A stretch of 64,000 nucleotides of DNA, taken from positions 248,001 to 312,000 of the forward strand of contig NZ_SKCH01000003.1 in the NCBI RefSeq assembly GCF_005434945.1, in the 5' to 3' direction. A model generated the notes under the pieces. The model searched no databases. It was given only the letters and a program-made list of their open reading frames with translations, and was not told the DNA's origin. Shown here piece after piece: positions 26,964 through 35,979 of the stretch. The position numbers and the translations under genes were made by a program. The stretch's first letter is position 1; each line of letters begins with the position of its first letter. Source of the stretch: Prescottella subtropica (GTDB taxonomy: Bacteria; Actinomycetota; Actinomycetes; Mycobacteriales; Mycobacteriaceae).

Positions 26964-28961
26964 TCAGAGCAGCGACGTGAGCGTGACGGTGGTGCCGGGT
27001 GTGACGCGGGAGCCCGCGCTCGGGTCCTGGGAGACGATGAGGGAGCGGTCGGAGCTGATGATCTGCCGCACCTCGTAGGGCAGGCCGAGGCGGTCGAGTT
27101 CGTTCTTCGCGGAGCCGACGGAGCGGCCCAGCAGCGACGGCACCTTGATCGCGTTGGATACCTTCAGCGCGACGCTGGTGCCGGAGGTGACGCCGGTCCC
27201 GGCTGCCGGGTCGGTACCGATCGCGTCGCCGGCGTCGACGGAGGCGTCGAACACGAGTTGCACGTCCCGGACGGTGATCCCGACGTCGTCGAGGGCTTTG
27301 CGGGCCTTGTCCTCCGACATGCCGGACACGTCCGGGACGTCGACGGGCGGTGCGCCCTTGCTGCGGAGCATCCGGACCTGCGCGCCGACGGGCAGCATCG
27401 TGCCGGGGGCGGGGTCGAGGGCGGCGATCGCACCGACCGGGACGCGGGCACTGAACGTCTCCCCGCCGTCGACGGGGGCGAGCGTGCGTTCCCGCAGGCT
27501 CGCCTCGACGGCGGCGATGTCGCCGCGGCCGGTGACCTCGGGGACGGTGGGTCGGCCGAGCGAGATCAGCAGGTTCACCGACGATCCGCGGGGCACCTCC
27601 GCGCCGGCATCCGGGTCGGTGCCGATCACGGCGTCGGCCGCGACGGTGTCCGAGTACCGTCCGGCGGTGTCGACGCTCAACCCGGCCGCCTCGATGGTGG
27701 CGGTCGCGGTGGCCTTGTCCTGGCCGCCGATCGCCGGGATCGCGGCGTAGCGGCCCGAACCGAGCCACCAGCCGCCGAATCCGACGGCGGCCGCGAGCAG
27801 CACGACCACCAGCAGCCAGGTCACGACGGTGCGACGGGACCGTTGCAGGCGGGCCGACCCGACTCCGAAGGGTCGGGGGGACTCGGGGGCGGACTCGGAC
27901 TCGGGTGTCGGACGCGGCGTCACCGTCGTGACGACCTTGGTGTGCCGGACGCCGGAGCCGGGGTCGGGGGCCGCTGCGAGCACGGTCGTCGCGTCCCCGG
28001 GGGACACGGTGTCGGCGGCCGGTGCGGCAGTCGCCGGTCCGGCCGGTACCCGTGTGGTCGCGGCTGTGGGTGCCGTGGCGGGGGATGCCGCGGCGGGGGG
28101 AGTGGCACGCCGTGGCGACGGCACCCGGTACTCGGGTAGCCGCAACCGGGTGCCGACGGAGCGCAGTTCGGCTGCCATGGCACCGGCGTCGGTGAACCGT
28201 CGGTCGGGGTCGCGTTCGGTGGCGCGGACGACGAGTTCGTCGAACGCGGGCGGCACCCCGTCGATGATGCTGCTCGGTTCCGGGACGTCGTTGTCGATGC
28301 GCTGGTAGGCGATGGACAGCGAGGTGTCACCGGTGAACGGGGTGGAACCGGTGAGCATCTCGAACAGCAGCACGCCGGCGGCGTACACGTCGCTGCGCGC
28401 GTCGGCGGTGCCGGTGGTGACCTGTTCGGGGGACAGGTACTGGGCGGTGCCCAGAATGACGCTGCGGGAGGTCGCGTTGGATGCGGCGATCGCCCGCACC
28501 AGTCCGAAGTCGGCGATCTTGACGTCGCCGGCGTGGGAGATCAGCACGTTCTCGGGTTTGATGTCGCGGTGCACGAGCCCGGCCCGGTGCGCGACGGCGA
28601 GCGCCTCGAGGACGGGACGGGCCACCGCGGCCGCGGCGTGCGGCGGCATGGGGCCGCGTTCACGGAGCAGTTCGCGCAGGGTGCCGCCCTCGACGAGTTC
28701 CATCACCAGGAACACGTGTTCTCCGTCACTGCCCTGGTCGTGTACCCCGACCAGGCCGGGATGCGCGAGCCGGGCGACGGCGCGGGCCTCGAACTCGAAG
28801 CGGGCGAGGAACTGGGGGTCCGCAGCGAACTGTGGATCCATCACCTTGATCGCGACCGGGCGGTCCAACCGCAGGTCCACGCCGCGGTACACGGTGGACA
28901 TGCCGCCGCGCGCGATGGGCGCATCGATGCGATAGCGCCGTTCGAGCACCACACCGATCAA
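26964..28961 (-). CDS. pknL: Serine/threonine protein kinase PknL with four PASTA domains
   Basis: A 665-residue receptor kinase. The kinase domain has the glycine loop IARGGMSTVYRG, VAIKV (catalytic Lys), HRDIKPEN, and DFG in IADFGLVRA. A Pro/Ala/Thr juxtamembrane region leads to one helix (about 380-400), then four PASTA repeats of about 65 residues that bind muropeptides. The M. tuberculosis protein (399 residues) lacks PASTA domains; corynebacterial PknL has them. I chose TTG 28961, which has AGGAGG 7 nt upstream; the longer TTG 28982 would place that ribosome site inside the gene. Divergent from its substrate-like neighbour. Confidence 0.93.
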   Translation of the reverse strand: MIGVVLERRYRIDAPIARGGMSTVYRGVDLRLDRPVAIKVMDPQFAADPQFLARFEFEARAVARLAHPGLVGVHDQGSDGEHVFLVMELVEGGTLRELLRERGPMPPHAAAAVARPVLEALAVAHRAGLVHRDIKPENVLISHAGDVKIADFGLVRAIAASNATSRSVILGTAQYLSPEQVTTGTADARSDVYAAGVLLFEMLTGSTPFTGDTSLSIAYQRIDNDVPEPSSIIDGVPPAFDELVVRATERDPDRRFTDAGAMAAELRSVGTRLRLPEYRVPSPRRATPPAAASPATAPTAATTRVPAGPATAAPAADTVSPGDATTVLAAAPDPGSGVRHTKVVTTVTPRPTPESESAPESPRPFGVGSARLQRSRRTVVTWLLVVVLLAAAVGFGGWWLGSGRYAAIPAIGGQDKATATATIEAAGLSVDTAGRYSDTVAADAVIGTDPDAGAEVPRGSSVNLLISLGRPTVPEVTGRGDIAAVEASLRERTLAPVDGGETFSARVPVGAIAALDPAPGTMLPVGAQVRMLRSKGAPPVDVPDVSGMSEDKARKALDDVGITVRDVQLVFDASVDAGDAIGTDPAAGTGVTSGTSVALKVSNAIKVPSLLGRSVGSAKNELDRLGLPYEVRQIISSDRSLIVSQDPSAGSRVTPGTTVTLTSLL

Positions 28962-29110
28962 CCCTCGACCTCCTGGATTCAAGCCCGAGCCCCTCGCCTT
29001 GCCGATACAGATTCCCCCCGATCGTAGTCAGCCGGACACTCCGGCCCCGATTCCGTGACGGGGAGACGACGGCGGTGGTCGAGGACCGTCCCCCGACCCG
29101 ATAACGTAAC

Positions 29111-29128
29111 GGGAGTGAGTGCACTCCC
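29111..29128 (+). promoter_or_regulatory. Palindrome over the start codon of the Rv2175c-like gene
   Basis: GGGAGTG-AGTG-CACTCCC has perfect 7-bp arms and covers the GTG start at 29115. TAACGT (29102-29107) ends 7 nt before that GTG, so the mRNA would start at the codon itself. The repeat is either a DNA operator, possibly for the encoded HTH protein, or a 5'-terminal RNA hairpin. Confidence 0.5.
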
Positions 29129-29483
29129 TTACTGCGATGACGTGTTGGACCGGTCGATCCCGCTGCTGCAGCTGCCGGACGTGTCGAAGTGGATGGGTAT
29201 CCCGATCACCGGCGTCCACCAGTTGCTGCGTGACCACCGCCTGATCGCGGTCAAGCGGGACCGGGTCCCCGGCGTCCCGGAGGCCTTCTTCGGTGAGGAC
29301 GGGCAGCCGGCCCGGTTGCTGTCCGGTCTGATCATGGTGCTGAGCGACGGCGGCTACTCCGACGAGGAGATCCTGAGCTGGCTGTTCACCGCCGACGAGT
29401 CCCTGCCGGGCACCCCGATCGACGCGATGCACGGGGACCTGGCCCGCGAGGTGATCCGCCGCGCCCAGTCGATGGCGTTCTGA
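29115..29483 (+). CDS. Helix-turn-helix DNA-binding protein, PknL substrate homologue (Rv2175c)
   Basis: A 122-residue protein with a winged HTH (LLQLPDVSKWMGIPITGVHQLLRDHRLIAVKRD, positions about 17-50, cited in part) and a helical C-terminus. M. tuberculosis Rv2175c binds DNA and is phosphorylated by PknL on an N-terminal tail, which lowers binding. Here the gene is divergent from pknL by about 150 nt, the conserved pair. The N-terminal tail (VSALPYCDDVLDRS) is short and offers few Thr/Ser acceptors. Target genes unknown. Confidence 0.9.
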   Translation: MSALPYCDDVLDRSIPLLQLPDVSKWMGIPITGVHQLLRDHRLIAVKRDRVPGVPEAFFGEDGQPARLLSGLIMVLSDGGYSDEEILSWLFTADESLPGTPIDAMHGDLAREVIRRAQSMAF

Positions 29484-29502
29484 CAGACGATTCCACCGGA
29501 CG

Positions 29503-30426
29503 CTATCCCGCGCCGACGACCGTCCGCACGAGCAGCGGTGCTGCCACGGCGAGGCGGCGTCGGCGCGGCACGGCCACCCGCCGGTCGAGGACCCGGAACC
29601 CGCTGTCCTCGATCTCGTCGAGGATCCCGCGGTACAGGACGAACGCGGCCCGCAGTCCCGGCCGGACCCGCGGCTCGAGCAGTTCGAGTCCCGGTTCGGC
29701 GCGGCGGTAGACGCCGCGGGTGACCGCGACGACGTGCGCCAGTGCGCGGCGCACTCGCGGCTCCGACACCCCGGTGGCGCGGCAGTGCCGCAGCAGGTCC
29801 GCGTCGACCCCGAACGCTGCCAACTCGTCGGCCGGGAGGTACACCCGGCCGCGGTCCAGGTCCTCGCCGACGTCGCGGAGGAAATTGGTGAGCTGGAACG
29901 CTTCCCCCAACGCCGCCGCGTACGGTGCGGCCTCCGCGACGGGGACGGTGGTGCCGAGGACCGGCAGCATCTGCAGCCCGATCACCGCCGCCGAGCCGTA
30001 CATGTACTGCTGCAGCGCCGGCATGTCCGGGTAGGTCGCGCGGAACGCCGGGGTCCCCGGCACGTCCATCCGCATCGACGCGAGGAACGCCCGGAAGAGG
30101 TCGACATCGATCCCGTACCGGTCGATCGTGTCGGCGAGTGCCGCCAGGATCGGTCCGGTGCCCGGATCGTCCACCGGCCGGCCGGTCACCGCGGCGTCGA
30201 ACAGGTCCTCGATCCGGTCGAGCGCGGCCGACTGCCCGCCGTCGGGTGCGACGTCCACGATGTCGTCGACGGTGCGCGCGAACCCGTACAGGGCGTGCAC
30301 CGCGGACCGGTGCTCGCGCGGCAGCAGTCGCGTCGCCAGGTAGTAGGTGCGGCCGTGCTCGGCGGCGATCCGGCGGCACCGCTCGTACGCCGACGCGAGA
30401 TCGCCGGCCGGACGGGGACCGGTCAC
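29503..30426 (-). CDS. crtB: Phytoene synthase
   Basis: A 307-residue squalene/phytoene synthase. The two Asp-rich motifs are visible: ARTVDDIVD and RDVGEDLDRGRVYLP. YYLATRLLP near the start and the QLTNFLRD block are family hallmarks. It joins two geranylgeranyl diphosphates head to head to make phytoene, at the membrane surface. GTG 30426 overlaps the mptA stop by 4 bp, so a carotenoid step is translationally coupled to a lipomannan mannosyltransferase. crtI and the prenyl synthase lie just upstream in the same operon. Confidence 0.95.
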   Translation of the reverse strand: MTGPRPAGDLASAYERCRRIAAEHGRTYYLATRLLPREHRSAVHALYGFARTVDDIVDVAPDGGQSAALDRIEDLFDAAVTGRPVDDPGTGPILAALADTIDRYGIDVDLFRAFLASMRMDVPGTPAFRATYPDMPALQQYMYGSAAVIGLQMLPVLGTTVPVAEAAPYAAALGEAFQLTNFLRDVGEDLDRGRVYLPADELAAFGVDADLLRHCRATGVSEPRVRRALAHVVAVTRGVYRRAEPGLELLEPRVRPGLRAAFVLYRGILDEIEDSGFRVLDRRVAVPRRRRLAVAAPLLVRTVVGAG

Positions 30427-32051
30427 AGCGGCGACGAGGCCCGTTCCGGTAGCGGTGCCGGTGCCGGTGTCGTCTCGGTGTCGGCGACCGCCGCGCGGGT
30501 CGGATCGGACACTGCCCGCAGTCGTAGGGGATCGACGGTGGTGAGCGAGACGGCGGCGACGACCGCGGCGAACGTGGCGAGCGCGACGTGGAGGAACGTG
30601 TACAGGCCGATCGACCCGTCCGGCTGGAACACCAGCATCAGCCACGTCGACAGGCCGACGAGGATCTGCAGGGTCCGCGTCGACGTCGAGAAACCGGCCG
30701 CGATCGCGAGCGGCCACGAGTAGTACCAGGGCAGGGCGGCCGGCGACAGGACCACGATCGCCACCAGGGCGACGAGGATACCCATCACCGCGTCCCGCTC
30801 GGTCGTGCGGAACCGCCACCAGATCCACACCAGCAGGCCCGCGAGCGCGACTGCCGAGATCGTGCGGGTCACCTCGAGGACCGGGGCCAGCCGCAGACCG
30901 GTGAACCAGCCGGTGCCGACCGTGACGACGTGCGCCATGATCGTCGGCAGCGACAGCCAGTTGATGATCTTCGCGGAGCCGGACAGGGCCGTCAGCCAGC
31001 CGAGTCCCACCCCGGCGATCGCCGACGCGGCCGCGAAGATCGCCGCGAACACCGCGACACCGGTGCCGGCGGTGCGGACGAACGCCGCCCACGGGGTGGC
31101 CGGTTCGCGGCCCTCGGCGAGCGCGCGGTCGCGTTCGTGGATCATCCAGATCCACACGATGAACGGCAGCGCGATCCCGGCCATCGCCTTCACCGCGACA
31201 CCGAGCGCGATGACCGCGACCGCGGCGACATGCCTGCGGTCGAGTGCGAGCGTGATACCGGCGACCATGAGGCCGACCATGAGCAGTTCGTTGTGGACGC
31301 CGCCGATCAGGTGGATCAGCACCAACGGATTGAGCACCGCGAGCCACACCGCGATCGTCGGATTGCCGCCGAGTTGCCGGGCGAGCCGCGGCAGCGCCCA
31401 CATCATGAGCGCCAGACCGGGCAGGAACACCAGGCGCAGCAGCATCGTGCCCGCGACCACGTTGTCCCCGGTGATCGCCGTGATGCCCTGGCCGAGGAGC
31501 AGCGACACCGGACCGTACGGTGCGGTCGTCGTCGTCCACACGTTGGAGACGTTGTCGAGCAGCAGGCCCGGGTTGACGACCGGGCCGACCGCGTACGGGT
31601 CGAAGCCGTCCCGTAGCAGCGCGCCCTGCGCCAGATAGGAGTAGGCGTCCCGGCTGAACATGGGGACGGCCAGCAGCATCGGGGCGGTCCACACCGGCAC
31701 CGTCCACAGCACGCCCCGCAGTCCGACATCACCACGGAGTGCGATGCGGCCCAAGCGGACCCATGCCGCGATCATCGCCAGCACGCCCGCCCACACGACG
31801 ATCGTGGACAGTGCGTAGCCGTGCCCGAACCGCAGCCACGACAGGCGCCAGTCCTCGAGCAGGGGGTCGTGGCGCCGGACGCTGCCGGCACCGAACCCGC
31901 CGAACGTGATCATGATCGCGCCGAGGAAGCCGAGCAGCGACGCGTGTCCGGCGGGGGTGCGCAGGTAGTCGGCGCTCACCCGCAGCCGGGACCGCGGACC
32001 CGCCGCAGTGTCGATGGAGGTGGCGTCGACGGACGCGGAAGGGGCCGACAT
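30423..32051 (-). CDS. mptA: Alpha-(1,6)-mannopyranosyltransferase MptA-like
   Basis: A 542-residue GT-C membrane enzyme with about 12 helices, corresponding to Rv2174. It extends the alpha-1,6 mannan backbone of lipomannan from polyprenyl-phosphate-mannose. The first external loop holds VPMFSRDAYSYLAQG with the catalytic Asp, and TTAPYGPVSLLLGQ and NPLVLIHLIGGVHNE follow the family. ATG 32051 has GGAGG about 10 nt upstream; the frame continues upstream without homology. It follows crtI by 85 nt and is coupled to crtB. Confidence 0.93.
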   Translation of the reverse strand: MSAPSASVDATSIDTAAGPRSRLRVSADYLRTPAGHASLLGFLGAIMITFGGFGAGSVRRHDPLLEDWRLSWLRFGHGYALSTIVVWAGVLAMIAAWVRLGRIALRGDVGLRGVLWTVPVWTAPMLLAVPMFSRDAYSYLAQGALLRDGFDPYAVGPVVNPGLLLDNVSNVWTTTTAPYGPVSLLLGQGITAITGDNVVAGTMLLRLVFLPGLALMMWALPRLARQLGGNPTIAVWLAVLNPLVLIHLIGGVHNELLMVGLMVAGITLALDRRHVAAVAVIALGVAVKAMAGIALPFIVWIWMIHERDRALAEGREPATPWAAFVRTAGTGVAVFAAIFAAASAIAGVGLGWLTALSGSAKIINWLSLPTIMAHVVTVGTGWFTGLRLAPVLEVTRTISAVALAGLLVWIWWRFRTTERDAVMGILVALVAIVVLSPAALPWYYSWPLAIAAGFSTSTRTLQILVGLSTWLMLVFQPDGSIGLYTFLHVALATFAAVVAAVSLTTVDPLRLRAVSDPTRAAVADTETTPAPAPLPERASSPL

Positions 32052-32136
32052 GGGTGCAGGTTCCTCCCCCGGAAGGATCGTTCGACGGTGACCGACGGTG
32101 TCGAAACCGTCGGTCGGCACGGGACGAAGTGACAGT

Positions 32137-33741
32137 TTAGTGTGTCGCCGGCGAATGTTCGGCAAAGCCCTGCCTCGGGATCGGACGTTCCGGCGCCGGG
32201 TGCAGTGTCCCGGCGATGCGCTGTGCGGCCAGTTTCCCGGACACGAGCACCGTCGGAACCCCCACCCCCGGCGTGGTACCGGACCCCGCCAACACCACGT
32301 TCGTCGCACGTGAGGCCATGTTCCGGCGCCGGAACGGGCCGGTCTGCCGGAACACGTGCGCCGGCGCGAACGGGCTGCCGGCGGCCATGCCGCGCTGCAC
32401 CCACGTGTCCGGGGTGTCGATGTGATCGACGAGATAGTCGCCGGTGATGCCGTGGTAGCCGCGCGCCTCGAGGGTCTGCAGCAGTTCCCGGCGGTACACG
32501 TCGGCCAGCACCGGCCAGTCCAGCGGTGCACTGTCCAGGTTCGGGCACGGCGCGAGCACCGACAGCGGTTCGTGGTCGACACCGTCGCGGACGACCGTCA
32601 GACCGGGGTCGGTGACGGCCGGCCGGGTGATCAGCAGGGACGGATCGCTCATCAACCGGCCCCGGCCGCGGGGCGCGGTGATCTCGGCGAACGTGCGCTC
32701 CCACGCGCCGCCGAAGTCGATGGTGTGGTGGTGCGCCGCCCCCCACCGCGCCGCCGTCGCCCGCGGCACCGTGCCGTGCAGCACCACCGCGGACGGGGAG
32801 ATCCGCAGCCGCCGCGGCCGCCGGGTCGCCAGCAACCGGTCGACGACCGGCAGGTCCGGGGTCAGCACCAGGGCGTCGCATTCGAACACGCGGCCGTCGG
32901 CGGTGTGCACCGCCCGGGCCCGCGCACCGGGTCGCGTGGGGTCCCGGTCGATCCGGACCACGTCGGCGCCGAAATGCAGGTGCCCGCCGGCCGCGGTGAA
33001 CGCGTCGGCCAGCGACGCCGCGATCGTGTGCATGCCGCCCTCCGGGAACGACACCCCCATCGACGTGTCCATGTGCGCGATCGCGCCGTACACGGCGAGC
33101 GCCTTCGCCGGCGCGACCCCCGCGTACAGGGCCTGGAACGTGAACACGCGGCGCAGGCGGGGATCGGTGATCCGGCGGGCCACCTGGTGGCCGAGCCGTC
33201 CGAACCCGCCCGCCGCGGCGAGCCGCGCCAGATCCGTCGCCGACTTCCGGGTCGACAGCAGATCCAGCGGCGAATCGAAGTTCGCGTCGATGAACGTGTC
33301 GAACTCGGCGTCGAACACCCGGGCCAGCCAGCGGCGCAGATTCCGGTACCGACGGGCCTCGTCGGGGCCGCACACCCGGGTGACCTCCGCCGCCATCCGG
33401 TCCGGATCGGAGTGCACGTCGATCGTGGAGCCGTCCGCGAACCGGGCGTGATATGCCGGTTCGAGCCGGTGCAGGCGCAGCGGTGGTGTCGTCGACGCGC
33501 CGTCCGCGCCGACCGCTGCGAGCGCGTCGTGCACCAACTCCGGCATGGTCAGCACCGTCGCGCCGTTGTCGATCGTGTAGCCGTCGCCGTCGTACGCGCC
33601 CACCCGGCCGCCGGGCCGGTCGTCGCGTTCGAGGATCGTCACGTCCCGTCCGGTGCCCCGCAGATGCAGTGCCGCGGACAGTCCCGCCAACCCGGCTCCG
33701 ACGACCACGACCCGGTCGGTCGCGCCCCGCACGCTCCGCAC
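32137..33741 (-). CDS. crtI: Phytoene desaturase (CrtI family)
   Basis: A 534-residue FAD-dependent desaturase. The dinucleotide fold VVVGAGLAGLSAALHL with ERDDRPGGRVG begins at about residue 10, YAGVAPAKALAVYGAIAHMD and SFPEGGMHTIA lie mid-protein, and GSGTTPGVGVPTVLVSGKLA is the C-terminal FAD/carotenoid signature of CrtI. It introduces double bonds into phytoene to make lycopene. GTG 33741 is 5 nt after the prenyl synthase stop. Assignment as the phytoene enzyme rests on its place between crtE-like and crtB genes. Confidence 0.92.
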   Translation of the reverse strand: MRSVRGATDRVVVVGAGLAGLSAALHLRGTGRDVTILERDDRPGGRVGAYDGDGYTIDNGATVLTMPELVHDALAAVGADGASTTPPLRLHRLEPAYHARFADGSTIDVHSDPDRMAAEVTRVCGPDEARRYRNLRRWLARVFDAEFDTFIDANFDSPLDLLSTRKSATDLARLAAAGGFGRLGHQVARRITDPRLRRVFTFQALYAGVAPAKALAVYGAIAHMDTSMGVSFPEGGMHTIAASLADAFTAAGGHLHFGADVVRIDRDPTRPGARARAVHTADGRVFECDALVLTPDLPVVDRLLATRRPRRLRISPSAVVLHGTVPRATAARWGAAHHHTIDFGGAWERTFAEITAPRGRGRLMSDPSLLITRPAVTDPGLTVVRDGVDHEPLSVLAPCPNLDSAPLDWPVLADVYRRELLQTLEARGYHGITGDYLVDHIDTPDTWVQRGMAAGSPFAPAHVFRQTGPFRRRNMASRATNVVLAGSGTTPGVGVPTVLVSGKLAAQRIAGTLHPAPERPIPRQGFAEHSPATH

Positions 33742-33746
33742 GGCGG

Positions 33747-34895
33747 TCAGGCGTTCCGGCGGGTGACGGCGATCGCCATGTCCCGCAGCCGGCTCTTGCC
33801 GTCGTCGGTGACGCTGCCGGCGTCCAGGGCCGTCAGCGCGCGGTCCGTGAGATCGGCGATCCGCCGCTCGGCGTCGTCGACCGCCCCCAGATCGGTGATC
33901 ACCGACCGCAGCCGCTCGACCTGGGCGTCCGACAGATCCGTGCCGATCGACTCGCGCAGCAACGCCGCCGCGGCCGGGTCGGTGGCGTCGGCCCGCTCGA
34001 GCGCGACCGCGAACAGTACGGTGCGCTTGCCGGCGCGCAGGTCGTCGCCCGACGGCTTGCCCGTCACATCGGGGTCGCCGAACACGCCCAGCAGGTCGTC
34101 GCGCAACTGGAACGCGATCCCGATGTCGGTGCCGAAGCGCCGGTACGTGTCCACGAGACCGGCGTCCGCGCCGGCGATCGCCGCACCCAGATGCAGGGGC
34201 CGCTCGATCGTGTACGCCGCCGTCTTGAAGCGGTTGACGCGCAGCGCCGCCTCGACCGTCTCGTCGGCGCTCACCTCGCCCGTGATGTCGAGGAACTGGC
34301 CGCCGAGCACCTCGGTGCGCATCGCGGACCACACCGGGGAGACCCGCGCGAGCGTGTCGTGGTCGAGGCCGGCCTCCCGGATCATGTCGTCGGCCCACGC
34401 GAGCGCGAGATCGCCGAGCAGGATCGCGACACCGTGCCCGAACTCGGTGGCCCCGCCGCTCCACCCGTTCGCGCGGTGCCGGTCGGCGAACTCGACGTGC
34501 ACGGTCGGGAACCCGCGCCGGGTGGTGGACGCGTCGATGATGTCGTCGTGGACGAGCGCGCACGCCTGCACCAGTTCGAGGGCGGCGGCCGCCCGCAGCG
34601 CCGCCGCCGCCTGCGGCCCGTCCGGATCACCACCGGCACCGAGCCACCCGGTCCACGCGAACACCGGGCGCACCCGCTTGCCGCCGCGCAACACGAAACT
34701 CTCCAACGCGGCGACGGCGTCCGGGTAGCCGCCTCCGACGGCACGGACCGCGTCGCCGCGCGACGCGAAGAACTCCCGCAGCGACTCCTCGACGAGGTCG
34801 GTCAGTGGCGGGACGGGCGGGGTGGACGCGCCGGCAGGGGCGGACAGGGGGGACAGGACTGCCTCCAGGTTGATCGCGAAAAGCCTCGCCCCCAC
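33747..34895 (-). CDS. idsA2: Geranylgeranyl diphosphate synthase (IdsA2/CrtE)
   Basis: A trans-prenyltransferase of about 382 residues that builds C20 diphosphate for carotenoids. LVHDDIIDAS is the first Asp-rich motif, FQLRDDLLGVFGDP the second in its usual IdsA form, and GGKRVRP the diphosphate-binding Lys/Arg block. By position it equals Rv2173 (IdsA2, 352 residues). The start is uncertain: GTG 34895 (VGARLFAINLE) is given, ATG 34922 would add nine residues, and neither has a clear ribosome site. First gene of the idsA2-crtI-mptA-crtB operon. Confidence 0.93.
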   Translation of the reverse strand: MGARLFAINLEAVLSPLSAPAGASTPPVPPLTDLVEESLREFFASRGDAVRAVGGGYPDAVAALESFVLRGGKRVRPVFAWTGWLGAGGDPDGPQAAAALRAAAALELVQACALVHDDIIDASTTRRGFPTVHVEFADRHRANGWSGGATEFGHGVAILLGDLALAWADDMIREAGLDHDTLARVSPVWSAMRTEVLGGQFLDITGEVSADETVEAALRVNRFKTAAYTIERPLHLGAAIAGADAGLVDTYRRFGTDIGIAFQLRDDLLGVFGDPDVTGKPSGDDLRAGKRTVLFAVALERADATDPAAAALLRESIGTDLSDAQVERLRSVITDLGAVDDAERRIADLTDRALTALDAGSVTDDGKSRLRDMAIAVTRRNA

Positions 34896-34982
34896 CTTAG
34901 TGGGCACGCCACCCGGACCCATCCGGACCATTCGGGCGATGCGGTGCGATCGAGTGATGCAGGTCAACCTATGCTGGGGTTC

Positions 34983-35969
34983 GTGACATTCGATGCCGTT
35001 CGGGGGCGAAGCAGCTCCGGTTGGGTGACCCGTACCCCCACGATCGTGGACCGCATCCGTTCCTCGGCAGAGCCCGGGAGCGGTCGGATCCCGTTCTCCG
35101 TGGAGTTCTCGCCGCCCCGCGACGAGGCCGCCGAGGCGCGGTTGTGGCGCGCCGTCCGCGAGTTCGAGCGACTCGGGCCGGCGTTCGTGTCCATGACGTA
35201 CGGGGCCGGTGGCTCCACGCGGGACCGCACCGTCCGGGTGACCGGGCAGATCGCCGACGAGACGACACTGCTGCCGGTCGCGCACCTGACCGCCGTCGGG
35301 CACAGCATCGACGAGTTGCGGGCGATGTGCGGGGCGTATGCCGACCGTGGCATCAGCAACATCCTGGTCCTGCGCGGCGACCCGCCGGGCGACCCGCTCG
35401 GCGAGTGGGTCAAGCATCCCGACGGTGTCGAGTACGCCGAGGAACTCGTGCGGCTCGTCCGTGACATGGGCGACTTCCACGTCGGTGTCGCGTCGTTCCC
35501 GGAGGGCCACTACCGGGCCCCGGACCTCGACCACGACACGAAGTACCTGGTGTCGAAGCTGCGGGCCGGCGCCGAGTACTCGATCACGCAGATGTTCTTC
35601 GACGTCGACGACTACCTGCGTCTGCGGGACCGGGTCGTCGCGTGCGACGCCGAGCAGGGCGAGAAGCCGATCATCCCGGAGATCATGCCGATCACGTCGC
35701 TGCGCTCGGCGCGGCGGAGCCTGGAGCTGTCCGGCTCGAAGCTGCCCGTCGCGCTCGAGGAACGCCTGGTGCGGGCCGCCGGCGACGGTCCGGAGGAGGA
35801 CCGGGCCGCGGTCCGCGAGGTCGGCATCGAGGTGGCCACCGAGATGGCCGAACGGCTCATCACCGAGGGCGCCCCGTGCCTGCACTTCATCACCCTCAAC
35901 TTCGCGCGGGCGACCGGCGAGGTGCTGGCGAACCTGGGCCTGTCGGCGTCCACGGCGGCATCCGCCTGA
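34983..35969 (+). CDS. Methylenetetrahydrofolate reductase-like protein (Rv2172c type)
   Basis: A 328-residue TIM-barrel protein of the MetF family. FSVEFSPPRDEAAEARLW, FVSMTYGAGGSTRDRT, NILVLRGDPPGDP and YSITQMFFDVDDYLRL are the conserved folate and nicotinamide-site blocks. It reduces methylene-THF to methyl-THF for methionine synthesis. Related mycobacterial enzymes have been reported as NADH-dependent and flavin-free; whether this holds here is not readable. GTG 34983 is 7 nt after TATGCT, suggesting leaderless; ATG 34971 overlaps that hexamer. It is flanked by carotenoid genes on the other strand. Confidence 0.9.
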   Translation: MTFDAVRGRSSSGWVTRTPTIVDRIRSSAEPGSGRIPFSVEFSPPRDEAAEARLWRAVREFERLGPAFVSMTYGAGGSTRDRTVRVTGQIADETTLLPVAHLTAVGHSIDELRAMCGAYADRGISNILVLRGDPPGDPLGEWVKHPDGVEYAEELVRLVRDMGDFHVGVASFPEGHYRAPDLDHDTKYLVSKLRAGAEYSITQMFFDVDDYLRLRDRVVACDAEQGEKPIIPEIMPITSLRSARRSLELSGSKLPVALEERLVRAAGDGPEEDRAAVREVGIEVATEMAERLITEGAPCLHFITLNFARATGEVLANLGLSASTAASA

Positions 35970-35979
35970 CCCGGTCGGC

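Noticed and set aside
33453-34982. Upstream extension of the MTHFR-like frame to 33453
   Set aside because: The added residues lie opposite idsA2 and crtI and lack any domain; the protein family starts near 34983.
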